This document shows positions 32,767 through 40,306 of a stretch of 64,000 bases of DNA, one piece after another. A model generated the notes under the pieces. It did no database searches, had not been told where the DNA came from, and saw only the letters and a list, made by a program, of their open reading frames with translations. Positions within the stretch are counted from its first letter, which is position 1; each line of letters opens with the position of its first letter. Both the position numbers and the translations under genes were made by a program. Origin of the DNA: Afipia felis ATCC 53690 (lineage in GTDB: Bacteria; Pseudomonadota; Alphaproteobacteria; Rhizobiales; Xanthobacteraceae); the NCBI RefSeq assembly GCF_000314735.2, contig NZ_KB375270.1:3912001-3976000 (forward strand), read 5' to 3'.

Positions 32767-35718
32767 GTGCTGATCAAAAGAACCCAACGACAAAACTCGC
32801 AGGCAATGCGTCAAGGTTCGGCGGCGGGCACGTTGGCCGATCGAGGACAAGGTTTCGATCGCCGGACGTTTCTGCGCCGGTCTGGCCTGGCCGCAGGTGG
32901 CTTGGCTGCCTTGAGCACGTTATCACCCGGAAGTGTCCGCAAGGCCGAAGCGGCAGCGGCAGGACCGCTGACTTCGGGTGCAACCGTTCGCAAGAGTATA
33001 TGCACCCATTGTGCCGTCGGTTGTACCGTGACCGCAGAAGTGCTGAACGGCGTCTGGATTGGCCAAGAGCCGAGTTGGGATTCTCCGATCAATCGCGGTT
33101 CGCATTGCGCCAAGGGCGCGTCCGTGCGCGAACTGGTTCACAGCGATCGCCGCCTTCGCTATCCGATGAAGCTTGTCAACGGACAATGGACGCGCCTCTC
33201 CTGGGATGTCGCGATTGACGAGATCGGCGACAAGCTGATGCAGATTCGCGCGAAGTCCGGCGCGGAGTCGGTCTATTGGCTCGGCTCAGCCAAGATGACG
33301 AACGAAGCTTCGTATCTATTCCGAAAGCTCGGTGCCTATTGGGGTACCAATAACACCGACCACCAGGCGCGCATTTGCCATTCGACGACGGTGACCGGCG
33401 TAGCAAATACCTGGGGCTACGGCGCGATGACGAACAGCTTCAACGACATTCGTAATGCCAAGACCCAGATCATCATGGGCGGCAATCCGGCCGAAGCTCA
33501 CCCGGTCTCGCTGCAGCATTTGCTCGAAGGTGCCGAACTCAACAAGGCCAATCTTGTCGTCATTGATCCACGTCTGACGCGCACCGCCGCGCATGCGACC
33601 GAATATGTGCGGCTGCGGCCGGGCACCGACATTCCGGTGCTGTACGGCATGATGTGGCACATCCTGAAGAATGGCTGGGAGGACAAGGAATTCATCGAGC
33701 AACGCGTCTACGGCTTTGATGATATCCGCAGAGAAGTCGAGAAGTGGCCACCGGACGAGGTCGAGCGCGTGAGCGGCGTGCCCGGTGCGCAACTCGAGCG
33801 AGTCGCGAAAATGTTCGCGACCGAGAAGCCGGCGACGCTGATCTGGTGCATGGGCCAGACGCAGCACACGGTCGGCACAGCGAACGTCCGTGCGAGCTGC
33901 ATCGCGCTTTTGATGACCGGAAATGTCGGCAAATCCGGCACTGGCGCCAATATCTTCCGCGGTCATGACAACGTGCAGGGCGCGACCGACGTCGGCCTCG
34001 ATGTCGTGACGCTGCCGTTCTATTACGGCCTCGCGGAAGGCGCCTGGAAGCATTGGTCCCGAGTCTGGGAGACGGATTTCGAGTGGTTCAAGTCGCGCTT
34101 TGACGATCCGAAGATGATGAATATTCCCGGCATTCCGCTGACGCGCTGGTTCGACGCTGTGCTTCTGCCGCAGAGCGATGTGGCCCAGAAGGACAATGTG
34201 CGGGCTATGTTCGTGCAAGGTCATGCCAGCAACAGCATCACCCGCATTCCGGAATCGATGAAGGGGCTGAAAGCGCTCGAGTTGCTGGTGGTTGCGGATC
34301 CTCACCCAACCACCTGGGCTTCGCTATCGGTGCAGGCGGGCCGCAAGGACAACGTCTATCTGCTGCCGATCTGCACGCAGTTCGAAGCAACGGGTTCGCG
34401 CGTCGCATCCAATCGCTCGCTGCAATGGGGCGAGCAGATCGTGAAGCCGATTTTCGAATCGAAGGACGATCTCGAACTGATGTATCTGGTGGCGCGCAAG
34501 CTCGGCTTCGCGGACAAGATGTTCAAGAACATCAAGGTCGAGAACAATCTGCCGGAGGCGGAAGATCTTCTTCGCGAGATCAACCGCGGCAGTTGGTCGA
34601 CCGGCTATTGCGGTCAGTCGCCGGAGCGGCTCAAGGCGCATATGAAGAACCAGGACAAATTCGACCTGGTGACGATGCGTGCGCCGAAAGATCTGCCGGA
34701 GATCGGCGGTGATTATTATGGGCTGCCGTGGCCATGCTGGGGCTCGCCGGAGGTCCGGCATCCGGGCACGCCGCTGCTCTACAACACCAATCTCGCCGTG
34801 ATGGACGGCGGCGGCTGCTTCCGTCCGCGGTTCGGATTGGAGCGCGAGGAAAAGCTGCCCGATGGCACGACCCGCAAGGTCAGCCTGTTGGCCAATGGCT
34901 CCTACTCGAAGGATTCGGAGATCAAGGACGGCTATCCGGAATTTACACTGGCCAGCCTCAAGAAGCTGGGCTGGGACAAGGACCTGACTGACGCCGAAAT
35001 GGCGGTGATCAACAAGGTCAGCCCGGCTAACCCGGACACGGTATCGTGGTCGACGGATTTATCTGGCGGCATCCAGCGCGTGGCGCTGAAGCACAACTGT
35101 GTGCCATACGGCAACGGCAAGGCGCGGATGAACGCGTTCGGTTTACCGGATCCGATCCCGGTGCATCGCGAGCCGATTTATACGCCGCGCGCCGAACTTG
35201 TGGCGAAGTATCCGACTTTGCCGGATGCCAAGCAGTTCCGTCTACCCAATATCGGTTTCTCGGTGCAGAAGGCGGCGGTGGACAAAGGCATTGCGAAGCA
35301 ATTCCCGCTGATCCTGTCTTCCGGCCGGCTTGTCGAATACGAGGGCGGTGGCGAGGAGACGCGAACCAACCCATGGCTCGCCGAACTGCAGCAAGACATG
35401 TTCATCGAGATCAACACGACGGATGCCGCTGACCGCGGCATCAAGGACGGCGGCTGGGTCTGGGTGACCGGTGCGGAAAATGGTTCGAAAGCACGGATGA
35501 AGGCGCTGGTAACCCCGCGGGTCGGCAAAGGTGTTGCCTGGATGCCGTTCCATTTCGGCGGGTGGTTCGAAGGTAACGATCTGCGCGGCAACTACCCGAA
35601 GGGCACCGATCCGATCGTGCTCGGCGAAAGCGCCAATACGATCACAACCTACGGATACGATCCCGCGACCGGTATGCAGGAGCCGAAAGTCACTCTTTGT
35701 CAGATCGTCGCGGCATAA
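32767..35718 (+). CDS. Formate dehydrogenase alpha subunit (Mo/W-bis-PGD, cysteine type)
   Basis: The 983-residue catalytic subunit starts at GTG 32767. It has a Tat leader (DRRTFLRRSGLAAGG), an N-terminal 4Fe-4S site with C79, C82, C86 and C114, and a molybdopterin oxidoreductase domain. The metal ligand in ARICHS (C204) is cysteine, not selenocysteine, and is followed by the catalytic-type histidine H205. It oxidises formate to CO2 at the periplasmic side and passes electrons to the beta subunit. The length and motifs match FdhA/FdnG-like enzymes. Confidence 0.95.
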   Translation: MLIKRTQRQNSQAMRQGSAAGTLADRGQGFDRRTFLRRSGLAAGGLAALSTLSPGSVRKAEAAAAGPLTSGATVRKSICTHCAVGCTVTAEVLNGVWIGQEPSWDSPINRGSHCAKGASVRELVHSDRRLRYPMKLVNGQWTRLSWDVAIDEIGDKLMQIRAKSGAESVYWLGSAKMTNEASYLFRKLGAYWGTNNTDHQARICHSTTVTGVANTWGYGAMTNSFNDIRNAKTQIIMGGNPAEAHPVSLQHLLEGAELNKANLVVIDPRLTRTAAHATEYVRLRPGTDIPVLYGMMWHILKNGWEDKEFIEQRVYGFDDIRREVEKWPPDEVERVSGVPGAQLERVAKMFATEKPATLIWCMGQTQHTVGTANVRASCIALLMTGNVGKSGTGANIFRGHDNVQGATDVGLDVVTLPFYYGLAEGAWKHWSRVWETDFEWFKSRFDDPKMMNIPGIPLTRWFDAVLLPQSDVAQKDNVRAMFVQGHASNSITRIPESMKGLKALELLVVADPHPTTWASLSVQAGRKDNVYLLPICTQFEATGSRVASNRSLQWGEQIVKPIFESKDDLELMYLVARKLGFADKMFKNIKVENNLPEAEDLLREINRGSWSTGYCGQSPERLKAHMKNQDKFDLVTMRAPKDLPEIGGDYYGLPWPCWGSPEVRHPGTPLLYNTNLAVMDGGGCFRPRFGLEREEKLPDGTTRKVSLLANGSYSKDSEIKDGYPEFTLASLKKLGWDKDLTDAEMAVINKVSPANPDTVSWSTDLSGGIQRVALKHNCVPYGNGKARMNAFGLPDPIPVHREPIYTPRAELVAKYPTLPDAKQFRLPNIGFSVQKAAVDKGIAKQFPLILSSGRLVEYEGGGEETRTNPWLAELQQDMFIEINTTDAADRGIKDGGWVWVTGAENGSKARMKALVTPRVGKGVAWMPFHFGGWFEGNDLRGNYPKGTDPIVLGESANTITTYGYDPATGMQEPKVTLCQIVAA

Positions 35719-35730
35719 GGAGCAGCAGTC

Positions 35731-36327
35731 ATGGCCCGGATGAAGTTTCTCTGTGACGCGGATCGCTGCATCGAGTGCAATGCCTGCGTCACCGCCTGCA
35801 AGAACGAGCACGAAGTGCCGTGGGGGATCAACCGCCGACGCGTGGTGACCATCAATGATGGCAAGCCTGGAGAGCGGTCGATTTCGATGGCGTGCATGCA
35901 TTGCACGGACGCGCCGTGTGCGGCTGTCTGCCCCGTCAATTGTTTCTACACCACAGCCGATGCCGTCGTGTTGCACTCCAAGGATCTCTGCATCGGCTGC
36001 GGCTATTGTTTCTACGCGTGCCCGTTCGGTGCACCGCAGTATCCGAAGCTTGGAAATTTCGGTTCACGCGGCAAAATGGACAAGTGCACGTTCTGCGCTG
36101 GCGGCCCTGAGGCTGACGGTAGCAAGGAAGAATATGAGAAGTACGGCGCCAATCGCCTCGCTGAAGGCAAACTGCCGCTATGCGCTGAGATGTGTTCGAC
36201 CAAATCACTTCTGGCCGGCGATGGCGAGATCATTGCCCAGATCTACAAGGAAAGAGTGACGAAGCGCGGCTACGGCTCGGGCGCATGGGGCTGGAAGACA
36301 GCCTATCGGGAGACCATCGCCTCGTAA
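35731..36327 (+). CDS. Formate dehydrogenase iron-sulfur (beta) subunit
   Basis: The 198-residue ferredoxin-type subunit has four 4Fe-4S motifs: CIECNACVTACKNEHE, CMHCTDAPCAAVCP, CIGCGYCFYACPFGAPQ, and CTFC paired with CAEMC. It passes electrons from the catalytic subunit to the membrane cytochrome b. It carries no leader of its own and should be exported with the alpha subunit by the Tat system. It starts 12 bases after the alpha gene. Confidence 0.95.
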   Translation: MARMKFLCDADRCIECNACVTACKNEHEVPWGINRRRVVTINDGKPGERSISMACMHCTDAPCAAVCPVNCFYTTADAVVLHSKDLCIGCGYCFYACPFGAPQYPKLGNFGSRGKMDKCTFCAGGPEADGSKEEYEKYGANRLAEGKLPLCAEMCSTKSLLAGDGEIIAQIYKERVTKRGYGSGAWGWKTAYRETIAS

Positions 36328-36387
36328 CTCATAAGGTCGAAATGGCTGCATGGGCACGCAGCCGACGGAAATCGAGGGAGAACGCTC

Positions 36388-37401
36388 ATGGCGTCTTTTG
36401 CAAGGTATCTCCGTTTTGTAGCTGGCGTCGCAGCTTTCTTCCTCATGATTGCACTATCCGTTCCGGCGGCTGCCCAGCAATCTCCACAGGTTGATCCGAC
36501 TGCCCGCGCGGTTCATGAGCAGCAACTGTTGAAGGAATTCGATCGTATTCAAGGGCGTGTCACTATCCCGGACACGCGGTCAGGTGTTCTGGAGCAACCG
36601 GCTGGCCGCGATTGGCGATATTTTCGTAACGTGACGCTGCGCTGGATTGGTGGAATTGCAATTCTTGGAATGCTTGCCGTCCTCGTCATCTTCTATTTGA
36701 TGCGCGGCATGGTCCGTATCGCAGGTGGGCGTTCCGGGCGAACCATTGTTCGTTTCTCGGGGTTTGAGCGGTTCGTACACTGGATGACTGCGACCTGCTT
36801 TATCATTCTGGCCATTTCAGGTTTGAACATCACCTTCGGGCGGCCGCTGTTGCTGCCGCTGATCGGACACGATGCATTCTCCGCATGGTCGCAGTGGGCG
36901 AAGTACGCCCACAATTATCTGAGTTTCCCCTTCACCATCGGTGTTATCCTCATTTTCCTGATGTGGATTGGCGGCAATATTCCCAACAAGGTTGATGTTG
37001 AGTGGCTCAAGGCGGGCGGCGGCATTGTTGGCGACAGTCATCCGCCGGCCTATCGATTTAATGCCGGGCAGAAGGCAGTTTACTGGATCGTTGTGATCGG
37101 GGGCGGCGCAGTCGCCGTCACCGGCTATCAGTTGATGTTTCCGTTCTATGTCACCAACATCGAAGGAATGCAGCTTGCGCAGATCGTCCACGCTGTTGTG
37201 GGCGTGCTGTTCATCGCCGTCATGCTAGCGCATATCTACATCGGCACCATCGGAATGGAGGGTGCATTCGAAGCAATGGGCGAGGGAACGGTTGATCTGA
37301 ATTGGGCGAAAGAACACCACAGCCTATGGCTTGAGGAGGAGCGCGCGCGAATGGACGCTAATAAAACGCACCATCAGCCGTCATCAACACCGGCGGAATA
37401 A
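36388..37401 (+). CDS. Formate dehydrogenase cytochrome b (gamma) subunit
   Basis: The 337-residue protein has a cleavable signal peptide (to AAAQ, about residue 30), one membrane helix (about 92-115) and a cytochrome b556 domain with four helices (about 133-295). Candidate heme ligands include the histidines of ERFVHWMTA, WAKYAHNYLSF and QIVHAVVGVL. It anchors the complex and transfers electrons to quinone. The spacing of about 60 bases after the beta gene fits the same operon. Confidence 0.93.
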   Translation: MASFARYLRFVAGVAAFFLMIALSVPAAAQQSPQVDPTARAVHEQQLLKEFDRIQGRVTIPDTRSGVLEQPAGRDWRYFRNVTLRWIGGIAILGMLAVLVIFYLMRGMVRIAGGRSGRTIVRFSGFERFVHWMTATCFIILAISGLNITFGRPLLLPLIGHDAFSAWSQWAKYAHNYLSFPFTIGVILIFLMWIGGNIPNKVDVEWLKAGGGIVGDSHPPAYRFNAGQKAVYWIVVIGGGAVAVTGYQLMFPFYVTNIEGMQLAQIVHAVVGVLFIAVMLAHIYIGTIGMEGAFEAMGEGTVDLNWAKEHHSLWLEEERARMDANKTHHQPSSTPAE

Positions 37402-37458
37402 TGGCACGGAGACAGACGCAGAACTTTAGACGATTTGGGCTTTTTTGGAGGATACTTC

Positions 37459-37581
37459 ATGAAAGTTTTTTTGCTGGCATGTAGTTGTGCTGTCGTGATC
37501 GCACTTGTGGCGGTCGGAGGCTTGAGTATCGTTCAGGAGCCTGTCAGCGTCGCCTTCTCAACATCAGCCGTGCGTCTTTAG
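37459..37581 (+). CDS. Small conserved peptide downstream of FDH
   Basis: A 40-residue ORF starts at ATG 37459, eight bases after GGAGG (37446-37450). It has one hydrophobic helix (MKVFLLACSCAVVIALVAV) followed by SIVQEPVSVAFSTSAVRL. I recall peptides with this tail in Rhizobiales genomes. It is too short for many gene finders. It is likely a small membrane-inserted or exported peptide. Confidence 0.65.
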   Translation: MKVFLLACSCAVVIALVAVGGLSIVQEPVSVAFSTSAVRL

Positions 37582-38165
37582 CGCCATCGCTGTATTGCCT
37601 CTGGGGACTTAATCAAGGGTAGGGGGACGGTGAGGGCGTGTCTGACGGGCTCGGTTGCACAAGCTGACCCGGAGTAGCCAAAGCTCTCGTCCACTGTCGA
37701 CGTCGATGTCACAAAAGCTGCCGGTTCGCTTCCGCCCCAATTTTGAAGTGCAACCGCACAGATGTCGAATGTCGGTAAATGTCGCTATGCGAACATAGCA
37801 TCAGCTGACAAGCTTTCTTCGAAAAGCTATCCAGTTGCTCTGGCCGATAAGGAGCCAAGTTTATCGGCTCTAGAATATTGATTCTGGCCCAGAGCAGCCG
37901 TTTCAACGGCCATATGTTTTCATCGTGGCAGGCGCGTTTTTTTCGGGTAACGCGTTTCATGCAAACACTTATTCGTCGCAAATGGGGTTAGCTAAAACTA
38001 CGGGAAAAGTATTTCTCCGATAGATATCGGAATGATTCCATGTAACTTCTATCGAGAGATTCTCTCTCTGATCGTAACGCTGGTCTTCTTGGCGATAGTT
38101 CGAATTTATTGGCTTTAAATGTCTTTTTGCGGGCCCGTATAGGACGGCTTCGCTGGGAGTTTAAA
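37582..38165. other. Intergenic region, no gene supported
   Basis: This 584-base stretch has no convincing gene. A minus-strand ORF at 37709-37981 has no family resemblance and no clear ribosome-binding site. A 6-bp hairpin (GCTATG, loop CGAA, CATAGC) lies at 37784-37799. The last 130 bases, up to a GGGAG ribosome-binding site at 38155-38159, are AT-rich and probably hold the promoter of the next operon. Confidence 0.5.
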
Positions 38166-39254
38166 ATGAAGTTTTACCGTGGGTTGGCCCTCGTGACGAT
38201 TTTCTGCGGTAGCACTGCTATCGCAACTGCTCAAACTCTCCCATCGTACATGGCCCCAATTTCGGGTCGCGTGACATCGACGGATGCCGAAACGGCTACC
38301 AAAAATGTGCTGGCGCTCAACACCACCATGTTCGAACTCTATGGTGACGCCGCGAAGGTTTTTCAGGCCAACATTCTCGCTAAGCACCCAGTGATCCTCG
38401 GACTGTTTTCGGGGGCCGGCGGCCGGTTTACGCTTTATCGGCCGGGTCAGCCGCCGCTGGACGCGCCGTCGGTGCCAATGGTCTATCAATTGCTGAAATC
38501 GGTCGGCCATAGCACGATGGCACTGGCCGAGGTGGTTGGGCCGTATGTCGACAATCCTGACAACAAATCGTGGCGCGGAGCATTGCTGGCATACCGCAGC
38601 CGGATGCAGTCTGCGCTCGATGGTCTGGATGCAACGGACATGCCCGCCGATTGGCGCGACAACAACCGTGTCATTCTCCAGAACAATATCGCTTTCATGG
38701 ATGATTGCGCCGCGAAGGGCGTCATAAATTTCTCGGCACTCGAAGCCTTCAGCAAGAAGCAGGGGCCTTATCTGGCCAAGAACGTCGCTTGGGCTGCTCA
38801 AACTCAGGTCAAGCACTGGATGACGGTTCTTGCCGACTGGAAGGCCATGCTCGGCGCTGATTGGGACAAGGTGTATGCAGCCAGCAATACGATTTATGTC
38901 GCCCGCCAGAACAACGTGCTGTTCAGCGTGCTGGCGCAATTCTTTCCGCCCGAAGCCGTCAACGATCGTCTGCTCCTGATTGAGACGGTCTCCTTCACCA
39001 CGACGCAGACTGACATGCTGGATTCGCTGACGCGCATCATAGCGGACCGCTCGGTGGGCTCATTGTTCTTCGGTAACTATCACTTGATGGACTACGAGCT
39101 GATGGGAGGCGATGCGCGCACCGCAATCATTGCGGAAACGGAAAAGCGTGGGATGAAGCCTTTCCTGCCGCCTGCAGTGCCGTTCGGCTCACACCAATGG
39201 CCGACGCTGATCACGCCCGGGCCGGGACCTGCATCTATCGCGGATTTGAAATAA
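38166..39254 (+). CDS. Exported protein of unknown function, first gene of Mo-hydroxylase operon
   Basis: The ATG at 38166 gives 362 residues, with a GGGAG ribosome-binding site six bases upstream and a clear signal peptide (FYRGLALVTIFCGSTAIATAQ). The mature part is mainly alpha-helical with repeated W/H-containing helices (AQTQVKHWMTVLADWKAM), no membrane helix and no metal-binding motif that I recognise. I cannot name a family. It is the first of five closely spaced exported-protein genes and is therefore presumably part of the same periplasmic process. Confidence 0.75.
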   Translation: MKFYRGLALVTIFCGSTAIATAQTLPSYMAPISGRVTSTDAETATKNVLALNTTMFELYGDAAKVFQANILAKHPVILGLFSGAGGRFTLYRPGQPPLDAPSVPMVYQLLKSVGHSTMALAEVVGPYVDNPDNKSWRGALLAYRSRMQSALDGLDATDMPADWRDNNRVILQNNIAFMDDCAAKGVINFSALEAFSKKQGPYLAKNVAWAAQTQVKHWMTVLADWKAMLGADWDKVYAASNTIYVARQNNVLFSVLAQFFPPEAVNDRLLLIETVSFTTTQTDMLDSLTRIIADRSVGSLFFGNYHLMDYELMGGDARTAIIAETEKRGMKPFLPPAVPFGSHQWPTLITPGPGPASIADLK

Positions 39255-39265
39255 CGGATGGACGC

Positions 39266-40273
39266 ATGCGACCGCAGCGCGATTTTGGGAGGTCGATCGT
39301 TCGGGTGGCCGGCTTCATCGCCGGAGTGACATTTTTGCTCGTTGCATACCTGCCTTCAATCGCAGGCGCGCAGGATGCGATCGACAGCGTCACCGGCTTT
39401 CCGCGCGAACCCATCCCGGTTGTGCACTGGCCCGCGGGGAAAAAGGTTGCTGTCAGCTTTGCTCTGTTCGTCGAGGAATTCGGCTTCGGCCAGGGTCCGG
39501 TTTTTCGGCCCGATCTCGCGAGCCGTAACCCCGACCTCGTGAATGAGGCCTTTCGGCAATATGCGATCGACTATGGCATCGCCCGAGTCGGCCGAACGTT
39601 CAAGGATCTCGGTGTCCCACTCACCATCGTGCTGAATGCGGAGTTCGTCGGCGCGCATCCTTCGGTATGGAAAGAACTTCGCGCCTCACAGCCGAACGCG
39701 CCGATCGTGGCTCACGGCATGAATAACACCAGTCATATGCTGCCGCTCGGTCGCGGGCTTGCCGAGCAGAAAGCCTATATCCACCAAACCCTCGACCTGA
39801 TCGCGAACACCACGGGAGTCAGACCCGTCGGTTGGTCATCTCCGAGCGTATATTCCAACGCCGATACAATGCAGGCGACTGCCGCAGAAGGAATTTCATA
39901 TACGCTCGATCAAATGGATTCCGATGTCATTTCGCGACTAAAGACTCCGAGTGGTCCTTTGATGCTGTTGCCGTATCCGGTTGTCACCGTTGACATGGGG
40001 CAATTTCTGGCGCGCGCGAAGTCTCCGGTGGAGATCGAACAGCTTTGGCTCGATTATGTGCTTGAGCTTGCACGCGAGGGACGTACCGATCCTGCCCGTC
40101 CGGCGACGGCCGTCGTGATCGGTATCCATCCTTTCGTCGTCGGTACCCCTGACGGCGCAGCCATGATGCGGCGCGTTCTTACACGCCTCAAGGAAAACGA
40201 CACGGTCTGGCTGACCGATACGAACGCGATCCTGACTGCGATGGCGCAGCAGCCAGCAGATGCGCATAAGTAA
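39266..40273 (+). CDS. Exported PuuE/NodB-like polysaccharide-deacetylase-family hydrolase
   Basis: The ATG at 39266 opens a signal peptide (IVRVAGFIAGVTFLLVAYLPS, cleavage after AGAQ); the protein has 335 residues. It shows the NodB-homology fold in its PuuE-like (allantoinase or cyclic-imide) form: VAVSFALFVEEFG in place of the TFDDG motif, an AHGMNNTSHM segment and the C-terminal IGIHPFVVGTPDGAAM motif. Such enzymes hydrolyse cyclic amides or acetyl groups. The exported location and the Mo-hydroxylase downstream suggest opening of a heterocyclic product in the periplasm, but that is inference. Confidence 0.8.
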   Translation: MRPQRDFGRSIVRVAGFIAGVTFLLVAYLPSIAGAQDAIDSVTGFPREPIPVVHWPAGKKVAVSFALFVEEFGFGQGPVFRPDLASRNPDLVNEAFRQYAIDYGIARVGRTFKDLGVPLTIVLNAEFVGAHPSVWKELRASQPNAPIVAHGMNNTSHMLPLGRGLAEQKAYIHQTLDLIANTTGVRPVGWSSPSVYSNADTMQATAAEGISYTLDQMDSDVISRLKTPSGPLMLLPYPVVTVDMGQFLARAKSPVEIEQLWLDYVLELAREGRTDPARPATAVVIGIHPFVVGTPDGAAMMRRVLTRLKENDTVWLTDTNAILTAMAQQPADAHK

Positions 40274-40306
40274 GGCGCTCCGTGAGAACGGCTCAAGGGT
40301 GAAAAG

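Noticed and set aside
37709..37981. 90-codon minus-strand ORF in the gap after FDH
   Set aside because: No ribosome-binding site, no leader or domain, and composition typical of non-coding DNA.
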